A stretch of DNA of 64,000 bases from Euryodendron excelsum (Eukaryota; Streptophyta; Magnoliopsida; Ericales; Pentaphylacaceae), in the NCBI GenBank assembly GCA_033060915.1, contig CM065382.1, positions 6,148,001-6,212,000 on the forward strand, in the 5' to 3' direction. Positions 1 to 12,647 of this stretch are shown piece after piece. The position numbers were made by a program, and so were the translations under genes. Under the pieces are notes generated by a model, which worked only from the letters and a program-made list of their open reading frames with translations, was not told where the DNA came from and did no database searches. Within the stretch, counting starts at the first letter, position 1. Each line of letters starts with the position of its first letter.

Positions 1-3000
1 GGAAGCAGTCCGCGTACGTTTTGTTGGAATTGAACCAATACTAAGACAGTTGGCAGGCCTTTTTCCCATTAATGCAGATTGTTGAGTCCCAACTTTATTT
101 TCCATGCATTGCATGAATGGCAAATCAGTTCCCAGATCATATGATCTTGCAGTGTAAGACTTTGTCAATTTCCTTTTCTTCTGGGCAAACTTTGATGGCT
201 TGCTACTTTCAAAGGCTCCAGGTAAATAGAAGGTGCTTGTTTCTCCTTCATCCTCTTCGTATGCATTATCTTGAGATCCAAAGTCTAAAATTTGGAACTA
301 AAATTATTATCAATATGAGATTAATCAACAAGCAAAGCAGAAAGTTATCAAAGTCTCAGCAATACCTCCTGCAGCATCATACATAGAAGTATCAACTTCC
401 TCTTGGATGCTACTCCCAGTTTTCTAAGGGTAAAGAGAAAGGAGAAACGATTACAATCAGCAAGCAGAAGCAAGTAGGGGGAGAAAAATAAGAATTTAAG
501 GGAAAAAAAAGGACCAGATGCAATAGTTATTGCTTGCTAAATAGTTCCAAAGAACAGGCTCTATGAAGAATGACATTCATGTCTTGTTCCCATGATAAAT
601 TTTTTCCAAAACAGAGATTAGGTAAAAGAGGACTGACAAGTCACATGACCCATGATATCATAGGTCACAAGAGTCCTAAACAGTGAAGGAAGAATAGCTT
701 CCCAGTAACTGTTTCGTGTTCTGATTCTCTCAAATGATGCATTGGTATTTGAAGCCAAACCACAAATAATTTTATTCTCCTACTGGAACGGGAATAGGAA
801 CGGAAACGTGGTACGCCACTTGGAGTGATACAATAAAGGTAGAATTATATAAATTACACTATTAGAATTTAAGATACTTCTAGAGCAATTTTCATTTAAC
901 AACTAGACGTCCAACCAATCAAAATGTAGTATATGTTTTCAAATTAATCAAAATTTAAAAACATACTCTTAGGAGCATTGTAACCCCTGTTTTTTCCATT
1001 TTATCCCACCAAAACTCCATTCTCCCTATATTTTAGTTCATCATATTTCTTTTTTTTTCCCCCTCATAGGGAACATTTAAGGAAATAAATAGGAAAAAAT
1101 ATGATCCCTTTGGATCATTAAATCACCGTTTTGGAACGTGCATCCCAAATCATAAATCACTAAGATGTTAGATGTTAGCATTTTATGGTAACACAACTCT
1201 AGCCAAGATTCATACAAAGAAATAACTGAAGCCGACATGAACCATTGGGCACAAAAAAATAGAAAATAACAAGCTCCATAACTCCCATGCTACATCACAA
1301 TGGGATAAGGAGATCCATGGATTATTCTGATCTTCGACAGATCAGTTTGGCAACATGTTACCCCAGCTACCCTAATTATCAATAGCAAGGATAGAAGCCT
1401 TTAGCAAGGATAGAATCCAAGGCTGCTGTCCAAATAAAAAAAGCCACCTTAGACAGAGCCCTATCTTTCAAAAAGAAAATTTAAGGAAAAGATATGCGCC
1501 ACTACCACAAATATCATGGTAGGATAATAGGATTTGGCAGAGAATTTTCCCTAATTTTCTTTCCACATCATCCTATCATGCTCTCTTCGCATCACCTCCA
1601 CCTAGTATAGGGCATAAAGAAAAACTCATCCACTACCTCCAATTCTCAATCCTGCATCCCCAAACAAAAAGAATTGCAGCAAGTGCCCAAGCAATTCTCA
1701 TATTTGTGATCTGCAAGTAATATGCCACCAAAGCATTATAATCCCCAGCAACAGCATGCAAATCTAGAGATGCCACAGAAAGCATCATTAGACCACAGTG
1801 TGGGTAAATGCCATGCAGGTGCTCTGCATTGCACACTCTCTCTTCCATCCACCTCCTAGTTTCTTTTTATTTCTACTTAACTGGAAGTACTGAACAGTGT
1901 AGGAAGATTTACTTAAGGCATAATAGAGATGATGGAGCACTAATATTCAGTTATGGGAACAAAGAGGCAAAGTTCAAGGGGGGAAGAGGGGGGAGAGGAG
2001 AGGAGGGAGAGAGGGGGGTTTGTTGTTGAGAGAGAGAGAGAGCTATTGCCCTTTTTTCTCCTAATATCAAGACATGGGCAAGGGAGAGCTGACAAGGAAC
2101 AGAGAGTTATAAAAATCCCATCACTGAAGAACATTTAATCATTCTCAAAAGTTTGTGTTGTTTTTTACACACCAAAGGATTTCGTCGCAATTCAAGCACA
2201 CTATTCCAGTAGATAATTTTTTTTTAAAAACAATCATGGAGAAGAAGAAGATGTTATCACAACCGCGAAACTATGTTTTAGATACAATCTTGAGTGAGAG
2301 GTAGAGTTCCCTAGATTAATATAAATTTATCTGAATTTCTTGGCTAGTCAGAAACAGGAAGCACATGGAGACAATGAAAAGAAAATATTGTTATTCGATC
2401 CCATATAACAAACACAGCCATGAGCAATATATTCACCTCAAGTTGTGCCAAATGAGATTCAATTGATTTTCTGTATTTTTCCACTGAACCAGGAGGCACT
2501 GTGTAGAAAAGATTTTCCTGCAAGGAATAAAAACTCAATATCAAATACATAAGGAAAAGACAAGTAAAATCATTAGTCTCTTCAAGGTATCAAAATTCCT
2601 GAAGCAGTTGATCGACCAGAGAGAGAGAAAGAGAGAGAAAGAGAGGTTGCAGGGGTCAAAATTGATAAATAAACCAAATACAAATAAATATGTAGTGTCG
2701 GTCCATACTTCTGTGAAGTGATCCTCCCATGACATTTCCAGAATGCCGAAATCAGATATCCTGTCAGGCGTCGCTGGTGCTTCTGCTAGGCCAACAGGAA
2801 CAAGGGAGGTGTTATACTTCAGAAATCTCACTGCATATCCCTGAACAGCACATGAAAAATCTCTTCCAGGACATTGCAGCTCTGGCTCTTTGCTCATTTC
2901 CTGGCCACCACAACCACATGTAGCATATTAATCATGAAGATAACTCTGAGAAATTTACATCAACAGCCAAACCCAAAAGTGCACAACCCCACCCAACCAC

Positions 3001-6000
3001 CCCCCCCGGGGCCCCAAAAAAAAAAGAAAGAAAGAAAGGAAATTATTATTCAAAATCTAAGTACATAATTAAACAATTAAGCCAAAAAAAAATTGGTGGA
3101 ATTAGCCAGAAAATGATGAATTTCACGAGAACACAGCCACTGTTATGTCACATGAAAACCTAGATCAAGTTTAGAACAAAAGATCCAGGTATATGACCAT
3201 TCAAAAGATAGAGCACAAGCTTTTTTTTTTTTTTTTTTTTTGACAAGTCAGACAAAAGAGGACAACTGGTAAACTCAAGCATCCCTGAGGTGTCTTTTCC
3301 AGATACAAGAAGGCAAAAGGACATAAGGAAATTACCCAATGCTGGTCTCCATTAGTCAAAGGTGCAGGGTGGGGCAAGAATAGAGACAAACCTTACCTTT
3401 AGCATTATTTGCACACAGTGGTTGCTCTCAAACTTGAAACCGTGTGAGAATACTCAGAAGCCTGAGCTTTTACAATTGCACCAAGCAATGCCCCTAAATA
3501 CTAGAATGCATGAGATTTTAGTAATATTATACTCCCTCTGTACCAAAATGAGTGTCTTACTCTCTACGGTAAAGTCAAAGCAATATTCTTTTAATTTCCT
3601 ATATTACTCCTTCCGCTAAAATACATTACAAATGCCATAAAACAAAACAATCATTATTTCTCAACATCATTAGGCACAATTTTAGAAGAGTTGTGCCAAA
3701 AAGATGAAGTGACTTGCATTTATTGTTGCTTTCTTAAGTTTTGTGCTTTTTCAATCATCACAATTATTTTGGGATGGATGGAGTATGTGTGTTGGTCAGA
3801 GAATAATGTTATGCATGAGTACCACTATAAGCCAACACCTGGCAACTGCTTCATCAACCTTCCCTTGATCTACTGTAAGGTGGGCTGACTAACAATCATA
3901 ACATGAATAATAAAAAATCACCCAAAAGGCAGATTCGCACAGGCATTCTTGTGCAGCATTCTATTATCCTAATATTGGTGAATAGAACTTCGTGTATTAG
4001 TATCCTTGTGTGATCTTTTCTTTTACAAGTATTTGTCTCCTTCCGCAATCTACTTTCATTTTAGAAAAACAAAAACTAGCAGCTTTGTGTGGAAAGAATA
4101 TAAAATAATAATAAAAAAGGTCCAATAATAATATTTTATGCAGAGTTTAAAACAGTACTACTGTTTTATGCAGTTCCAAATTAAAGACTACACACTAAAA
4201 TGTCTCACTAAAATTTTACCAATTGTTGAGTAGGTCAAAAGCAGTCTACATCTCTTCATAAATCATGACTTTTAAGAACCTCATGGACACAGGACAAAAA
4301 AACAGTTCCTGTATAAAAGCAATTTAGGATGAAAATTGTTTCTCTATATCCATCTTTCGGTTGGATTGTCTACTCCATCTTCTACAATATTATCTTTCCA
4401 AATTTTTTATCAAATAAGGATACATTTTGTTGGATAGACACAGTTCAGAAAAATTCAAGCCAAAATCAAAGACAAATTAGACAACGTAGCCCGAAATAAA
4501 TGACAACTTAGACAATGACCAGGAAACTGTATGTGAATTATTTAAGGGTAAAAGAAAAAGGAAACATTGCACCACTTCCGCCATCTCATAACTGAACAAG
4601 ATAGAACTGTGTCTAAGATATAAGAGCAACCCCATTATCCTGGTTTTTTTATTTTATTCTAAGTAACACCATTATCCAGGTATTAAATCAACCAAACTAG
4701 CAACCATAAAAAACTGGTCAAGTAAATAGCCATCACCAGATAGATTTTCTAATTATATTCTCAGCAACCCCATTCCCATCAGCCCTCCTTGATCAAGCTA
4801 AACCATACTTGCAGGTTTTAAGAACAAACACCACAATAACTACTATTTAGAAGTACCTCTGCTGAATCCCAGAACTCCATGATAGCTTTTGCTAAGGTGT
4901 GAGCCACTTGTTTTTGCTTCCATTGTACATTTTGTTCTTCAAATCTTAACCGGGAAGTAGAAGCAATTCGATGGCATACTTGAGCAGCGGCAGTAATCTT
5001 CCAAAGACGCTCCTATTAGAGGAGGGTTTGTGTAAATTAGAAAGCTAGGTAAAGCTGGAAAAGGTAATAGAAATAGTTTACCAAAACAAACAGATACTTG
5101 AAATTAATATGGATGGACAAATCTTCAATTAATATACTACACAGAATCAGTGCTGGGAAAGATGACCTAAAAATACAACGGACAAATTATTAAAAAATAA
5201 AAAACAGCTCTAGGGTTTATCGAGAAAATCAAACCTGGGCAAAATCATTTGCCAGCCATGCCATTTCTTCAAGGACTAAGTCCCAGTGAGATTTCCAACT
5301 ATTTTTCAAGGGCAAGGTACCAACAGATAACTCAGCAATCCTTTTACGCTTTGCCTGTTTACAGCATTATGTCAGGCCTTAGGTCCTAATGACGAAGGTA
5401 ACCATAAGGTTTCTTCAATGTTAAACAATGAAATTTCATAAAAAACACAGAGATAAAAATAAATAAATAAATAACCTCTATAATCCGCGCCTCTTTCAAA
5501 ATAGAATCTTCATGTGCCTTTTTTGCCAATTTTGAGTGGATCTCAGAAGAAATTTGTTGCTCAGGAGCAACAGTAGAACCCTTAACAGACAATGTAGTCT
5601 CCGAAATCCCAAGAATAGAGGGATCCATAGAAGCCTGAAGTCTAGCACAAGCATTTTCCTTTTGGGGATCAGAATTATCATAAATGGAAGAATCTGTAGA
5701 ACCCTGATGTCTACCAGTGCAATCATTTTCCTTTGGAGGAATCAAATTATCAGTCAATGAGTTTCCAGGTTTTCTTTCTGTCTCTGAGGCAGTGTTGCTA
5801 TCCAGTTCCATCGCCCCAGTGCCAGTAGGACATTTCACCTCATTTTGCAAGCCAGACCCACTTCCATGTAATTCTTCCTCGGCTCTGAGAATAGTACCAT
5901 TGCCTTGGGGGCTTCGATGAACAGTATTGTGCTCATCATTAATGAAAGCATAATTATCATCAGCTTTCTTCTCATTCTTTTCTTTTAACATTTCATCACC

Positions 6001-7682
6001 TTCCGTATTTGGTGTCCCTTCAAACACTAAGGCTTGTTCCTTAGTATTTCCATTGGAATCAACATTCCTTAAATTGTAGCGCAGGTCACTGTCATTATTT
6101 CCATTTAAGCTAAGGCTGGTTTGGGTGCATGAGGATTCCGAGTCTAAACCCTTTGTGCTGAATACAGCACCACTATTTTGACCTTCATTTGGTATGCTTC
6201 TTTTATCTCCCTTGGCATTGCTAAACCCATTCAGTGGACCAGAACTGGTTTGATTCTCAGCTTTTACAGTAGCTACACAAGGCGGACACTCGAGACCAGC
6301 TGAAACTACCTGTTCCCTTACATCAGTAGATTCAGGCCCCCCAGAAGCCATAGCAGAAGATTCCTGAACATCAACTTGTGTGTGTTGATTACGTTGGTTA
6401 TCCTGCAACCTTCTGGAAGTGTTAAAATCAGGCACAGGTTCCGTCTTACCAACTTTTGTCAGTCCAATGTTTGATTCAACAGCCAGTACAGCGTCCAACT
6501 TCATATCTAACCGACTATCAGAAGGTAAAGCCTTAAGAGCCATACCACCATTTGGACTTATCGGCTTTGAATTACAATTAGAAGAAACATTATGATCCTT
6601 CTGATTGTTTGTATCAAGTACCGACCCTTTTCCATCCTTTGAACCATGGCGAGAAGGCAAAGAAGAGACATGACCACCACGAGATGGGACTATATCTGTT
6701 GAACTTGATCGAGCACCATCCCGATTTGGTCGTGATCTGTTTCTTCGCTTATATGCCCGATTTTTTGGGAGGCCAAATGCAGCTGAGTCTCCTGATTCTT
6801 TGGCATTTTGACTCCCGTCCAACTGGGAAGACTGTTCTGATGGAGCAATGTTACTCCTAGTAGGATTTACAGAGTTCCTTTCACCTTCAAAACATTCACT
6901 TTCACCGTCAAATAGCAAGAGATTATCAGCACTATTGGGCTCACAAACTGTAGGGGCCCCCAGTCTACCACTACTTTCAACAGAATCTCCATGTGGTGAA
7001 GCAGTCAACGCAAAACTACCTTTGGCTTCACTGTGGTAAAAGAACAAAACATTAGCCAGCTCATAAAAAGAGAATAATAAAACTGGAACGATCATTAATG
7101 ACCAAAAGAACAACCAAAGGAAACCTGGTCACAAACTGTTCAGGAGGTTGATTGGTCGGTGAAGTAGATTGGACACTAACAGAAGCTGCATTGCCAAATT
7201 TGAAGTCCAAGGGATTGCCACCCTGTAGATAAAAAGCATTTAATCACCTGAATATGTTTAGACTGGCCCCAGATCCATATAAATAATTCAGAAAAAATAA
7301 CAGAAGGATCAAATTGCCATACTTTCTCCAGAAATTCTAGCTCTCTTCTCCTTTCCTCACGCACATCGTACTCCTGCCTGTCATCAACAAGTAACACAGT
7401 TTGTTTATTAACATTGACAACAAGAACTAGACCAATAATAATAACAACAGTAGTAGTTGTTGTTCTTGATGTAGTAATAGTAGTAATCTCAATTATCTCA
7501 TAACAGCCAGGTCGTAAAGCAGGAGCACAGTAGTATCACCTAAGCTCTGCTTGCGCCTTCCCAATTGCTGCTCGTCGTGGAGAGGTTTTGATACCAATTC
7601 CAACTCCACCATCAACAACTCCTCCCATGGAATCAACCTCAGCATTGACTAGAAGAGCAGAACCTAAGCTGCATCCAAGCAT
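1..7682 (-). CDS. EAF1: EAF1-type HSA-domain chromatin protein (NuA4 scaffold), 3' end off window
   Basis: Plant EAF1 is the platform subunit of the NuA4 histone acetyltransferase complex and acts in the nucleus. I place ten coding exons at 7682-7540, 7377-7323, 7222-7125, 7030-5476, 5354-5235, 5012-4857, 2900-2709, 2517-2437, 423-366 and 284-1. All have GT-AG borders and they join in frame to 914 residues. The N-terminus (MLGCSLG..., then KTSPRRAA and REERRRELEFLEK) matches the plant family. The large exon (residues about 99-617) is low-complexity and Ser/Asn-rich with a basic nuclear-localisation-like stretch (KRRNRSRPNR). The HSA domain spans about residues 618-709 (KRKRIAEL, SHWDLVLEEMAWLANDF, CHRIASTSRLRFEEQ). 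It is followed by the conserved AVQGYAVRFLKYN block and by EGETSTFYLPGAFE. The SANT/Myb domain and Gln-rich tail should lie beyond position 1. No frame break is visible. Family assignment is from remembered family motifs; exon borders are by eye. Confidence -1.
1978..2041. repeat. G-run and GA-repeat tract in EAF1 intron
   Basis: Plus strand shows runs of six, six, three and six G separated by short A/G loops, then a (GA)n stretch. It lies inside the 2,013-bp intron 424-2436 of EAF1, so the transcribed RNA carries the C/U-rich complement. The G runs fit the usual G-quadruplex pattern on the non-sense strand. The rest of this intron shows nothing I can name. Confidence -1.
3532..3783. mobile_element. 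Stowaway-like MITE (Tc1/mariner-derived)
   Basis: A 252-bp element begins CTCCCTCTGTACCAAAAT and ends ATTTTGGGATGGATGGAG. These are imperfect terminal inverted repeats of the CTCCCTCYGT type that defines Stowaway elements. It is flanked on both sides by the dinucleotide TA (3530-3531 and 3784-3785), the expected target duplication. It has no coding capacity and sits in the EAF1 intron 2901-4856. Confidence -1.
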
Positions 7683-10600
7683 TACTACCTTGATACCTAC
7701 AAGTGTCCCCCTCTCATTGATTCATGACTTCTATCAAGTACCTAGAAGCAGAATGATAAGGGTAATGAATGAGAACTGAAAAAGGCTATTACGAAAAAGA
7801 TGTTAATGGCTCAAACAGACATATATTAAACATATGTCACCGTGATTAAATTGGGAAAATGGCCACAAGGTTGATGAAACAAATCTAAACAGTCCATGCT
7901 TATAACATCCAGAGAACATATCAGCTCCTTTACAATTGAAGCCTGCATATTTTCTTGTCAGACCTCATTAGCTTGAACAACATGGGACCAAAGGGGTTGT
8001 GGATTAAGATGAGTACAATGATAGTCTACAGATGACAAACCCTGAGTAATAACATGAGACTGACATCGGCAAGAGGTAACATGCACATGACATCTTATCA
8101 GTCTTTTTCCATACTCCAAGGTGCAAATACATAAATTTCAGTACAAATGATATTAATAAAGTGTAAGCAACTTGAGAGTACAACCAACTAGTTTCTTTTT
8201 TTTCTTTTTTTTTGAGGGGGGCAGGCCGGCACATAGCTATTCACTATTCAGACATGCATCAGGCAAAAACAGACTATGTGATGAACATTACATAGATTGC
8301 ATGCAGCTGAAAATGCCTCCCATCCAAATGTATGTTAAGGTCTTCAGCAACAGTTCCTTCCCCCTCCCCCCAAAAAAAAATAATAATAATAATAATTTGG
8401 GTTTGAGTCCTGTAAGGGGCCTGTTTTTGCTTAAAACCTACACTGTATGTATCTACTTTTAAGTAAAAAAACAAACAAAAAGAAAAAAATCCATGGCCAA
8501 CATTTACAAAAAGAAAGAAGATTGTCTAATACCAATGTCGGGATTTTGATGCACTAGTAATATTGTTAGAATACAGTAATCATATGAGCATCTTACTCTA
8601 TTTGAGCATTCACAACCTCACATTCTTAAATAGATTCAAATTCCAGCAAAACTATTGAATGAACAAAGGTTGTCGTATACATAAGATTATTTAACATGCC
8701 AATGGTACAATTAGTTTTATTGTAAAATATTATCATAATCACACTATACTAGCATTATTTTTTTTTAATAAGTAAGCTCTATTCCAGCATTCATAAAGCT
8801 TGCATATTTAAGTAAGATTGATAACACATTGCAATAGTGTTGAATGCAGCAAAAGATTTCCCAGGAAAAGGGAAGCACTAAAGTGGAACATAGGAATATA
8901 AAATTACATTATGAGCAATCACTAAAGAGCCAATAAGCTGAGAAACATACATAATTCTATAAAGATGCTATGTCCACATCTGCCACCAAAATTCCAGGCA
9001 CTCATGGACATGAGCCCTACACATCCTAAAAGTGTTAACAATACTGTGAAAATATGTTTTTAATTTCCAACACTTAGTCAAGGCTTCTGCAATATACTTA
9101 AAAATGTCCCAAATACCTTGGAGTATCTTTGACATTCTTTTCAGTGTATTTTCATATATAGATATAAATCCTTCAATAAACACGAGCAGAAAAGTGTGTG
9201 TATCAGCATATACAACACCGTTGCATCCTTGTTATGTTTGTGTCATGATTGTTTAGAGCTGACCAGATAAACAGACAATTTTTCTAGCCATACGCATACC
9301 TCATGTCTGCATCCATGCAACATAGCCAATATGGGGGAATCACATTATTGCACGTAAACTCGTTTCAATATGCTAACAACACAGCTGTAACTGTCAAACG
9401 TGTAAGCAAAAACAGAAGAAGGCCCTATTGGGACCTAAATGGTTACATAGGCATCTATATTGTCTCCTAAGATGTGTGCCAAATATGTCAGGTGTGAAAT
9501 TATGGAACAATTATGAAGCTTGTCAAGAATGTATTTGACCAAACACCACAATGTGCATGTAGGAAAATAATAAATACAAGGATATATTAAGAAAATCACT
9601 TCCAAAAGAGTTCACTTATTTAACAATTGATCAACGTCGAGGGGGAAAAAAAAGGCCATAATAAAGACAATACAATGAGATATTTTAGCAATCACTTATT
9701 TAAGCTATATCAATCTCAGTCAATGAGAATAAATTAGTAGCTAAAAAGAATCTTACTAAGAAAGTGATATGACATTTATAGTAAACATCACAAGATAGCA
9801 TCAGCTCTTGTGACTGCACACAAGCGCACATACACACAAGCAGATATGTCAGAGCTGCAGCCCATGTGGATGATAAGGCTTCAAGAAAATGAAAATGAAA
9901 CAAAACAAAATACAACATAAGTAAGCTAAAAAATACCCGTGGATACACATTCAACTGTTTAGTTGTAAATCTTGTATAACTCTGGGATAGTAATCATTCG
10001 ATCAACTAACCTTAAAAACATTCTCAATCGACTGACCACAGCCAAATCCAGTCAAGGGGCACTTAGGTAAAAAACATGAGCGCTTCTTTATCGAAATATG
10101 TGTGCAAACTGCTTAAACAAATGCTAATGATAATATCTACAACAATGAAATTTCAAACTTCACGACACACCCTTGTGCTCTGTGTACTCCATATTCTGTA
10201 TATCAGCACCACAAATATCCTTAAAAATTCTCGCGTGGGCACTTCAATAGATCAACTAAAATTCAAGAAGTCCAAGTTTGCAATTAAACACATCCCTACT
10301 TAATTCACTTGCAAGGGTACAGCAAGTTCCCACGTTTTATCACATATTAATTAAATAAGCTCCATGCAATAACACGACTTAGCATGCAAACCTCTAAGTA
10401 TTCAATCAAAATGCACAAAACAATCAAATTCGTCATAATTTCGCATTCATTGCCTCACAAATCAATCCTAAAAATCAATTCGACCATTAGTCCAGAACCT
10501 AGGGTTTGCACGACGTGCACATTTTAGTCCAAATTTCTAGGGTTTGTCACATTCAAGATCAAAAAATACCTGAATTGCAAAAAGCTCTTCGCAAATTGCT

Positions 10601-10800
10601 AGCTAGGGCTAACACAGTGGAACTTCCTCTCACTTCTAGGGTTTTGGATTGATGCAACGAACCTCAATTCACAGCACCCGAATTAGCCCTAAAAAAAATG
10701 TCAGCCGTGGAAGCATTGAGTCCCCTTTGAAACTCTCCCTTCCTCCCTCGCGCTAATATATGTATAGGTATATAGATACAGTCTCTATCTGGTTTCTTCT
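7683..10800 (-). promoter_or_regulatory. EAF1 5' leader, leader intron(s) and promoter region
   Basis: No coding sequence is supported here. A plausible 3' splice site (minus strand ...TTGTAG) lies about 14 bases before the EAF1 start codon, suggesting that the 5' UTR is spliced from a distant leader exon, as is usual in this family. Three AAACCCTAG-type teloboxes occur close together (about 10499-10507, 10537-10545, 10636-10644; seen as CTAGGGTTT on the plus strand), a motif common near plant housekeeping-gene starts. A TATA-like AT stretch lies at about 10755-10775 on the minus strand. The exact start site cannot be fixed from sequence. The interval also holds a poly-T/A tract near 8190-8210 and A-rich simple sequence near 8376-8395. 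Confidence -1.
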
Positions 10801-10981
10801 CTGGTTCGTCTTCGTGCTCCTCCCCTAAGAAGTTACTCTCTTTTTTTTTTTTTCTCTTTCTAAATTCGAAAACTATTCGTCCTCTGCAAATAATGGGCTG
10901 GACATTCAGACGACGACGAACAGGCCTTTGCGAGTTGGGTCCGTTTGGGCCTTTTTCTGAAATTTTATTTTCGTGCTCCAA

Positions 10982-12642
10982 TTATTAGTTGCTTATTTCC
11001 TTTTGGGCCTTTTATTTTATATTTTTTTTATTCTTTGGAAAAAAATTTTGGGCCTTCTATATTTTGTTGTAACTAGAGAAGATGAAATCATTGTTTGTTA
11101 CTGGTCAATGTACTATTTTTGCTTTTAGTATTGTATACAGTCTACACTCATATCGATGTCAGTACATTATTAGATACTGTCTTGAGTTTATCACTATAAA
11201 TATTTATATTTACAAAAATTGTGCATTTAATTAATATAAGATTACTCACGTAAAGCATAATTCGGTACTAGATTATTTTAGCAAAACATAAATATGTTAT
11301 CTAATCCAATTATATATTTAAAAGTACTACAAATGTATATCAATGTCTAGTACATATCCAATACAAATTATAACAGACATGTATCATAAAGATAAATTAT
11401 TTTAGCACAAAGTACATAAATTTCAATATCATCCGGTATTAAGTAGTACCATGATCAGTACATTTTATTTTTCTTAGTTCAATAACTATGAATGAAACAT
11501 AAGGATAAATACTATCACACTATAACATATAGTATCCTATTAGGTATATATTATATAATACCAATATACAATAATGTCTATCCAAACTTTTATATGCTCT
11601 TTTAAAATTTAAAACTCTCTTTTATTCATTTGTAAGTGTAAAATGCTCTCTATTGATAAAGAAGTCATACTGTGTCAAGATTTATAGTTAAATTGAATTA
11701 CATAAACACTCACAAATATATATATATATATATGACTATATTTATTAATATTTTATTTCAGCTAAACATGGACTCTATTTTTGTCTATGTAAACACACAT
11801 AAAATATATATATATGTATATATGAAGAGGTCCAGTATCATCAAAGAGAGATAACTTTGGGAAAAACACCAATTTTTTTTTTTTTTTATCTATCTATGGT
11901 ATATGATACGATATGACATCTTAATTCTAGCAAACTCTATATTTTCATACCTAAAATTTAATTCAAATAATTTTTTTAATAAATTTAATTATCCAACCCA
12001 CTTTCGCCCCCTAGCAACATTTTTTCTTTTATTTTTATACCATAAAGTAAAAGCATTACTTCCGTATGTAAATAAACAGAATTCGGTATTGAAACAAGAG
12101 TATGTTCGTCTATTGCGTATTTTAAGTAAACTAATTTAACTATCACATCAAACTAAAATAAAGTATATAAATATCATTTATTTTGAAAACTTATAGAAAA
12201 CCGAATTAAATGATCCTGTTATCAAACTACACAAGGTTCGTCTAGATAATAATTTTTAAATTTTTTTGTAAAATTACATAATTAATGATTACATAATCAT
12301 TTAACTACATACGACTCCTTTAAAAGTGAAACTGTTAGTTCTACAATTTTAGACACCTAATCGTTGTTTATAATTTTGACATTGTTATATCTCAAATGTA
12401 AACAAATTAATAGTTAAAAAGAAATAATTATTTTTTATCACTGTAAATTCTTGTGTTGTAATTGCAATCCATATATTTGACCGTTATTCTTTTATAAAAG
12501 ATTTTCTGACCAAAAATAATTTGACCATTACAATCAAGTAAATTAAATTATTTAATTCCTGAATGAACAAACTTTAAGTTTACCCAATTAATTTGGGACA
12601 ACCAAATGACCAATGGTTCTAAAATCATGCCTATGTAAGACA
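10982..12642. other. AT-rich intergenic DNA, nothing recognised
   Basis: Very AT-rich stretch with short TA microsatellites (about 11719-11731, 11807-11822) and poly-T. Only short spurious open frames occur. I see no gene, RNA gene or transposon ends here. Confidence -1.
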
Positions 12643-12647
12643 CTTTT

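Noticed and set aside
216..230. A possible splice border near 215 in the first EAF1 segment
   Set aside because: The frame continues through it with conserved family residues (ETSTFYLPGAFE), and the real acceptor is at 285-286.
10664..10981. Minus-strand 105-residue open frame upstream of EAF1
   Set aside because: It overlaps the probable EAF1 promoter and leader, is basic low-complexity, and matches no family I know.
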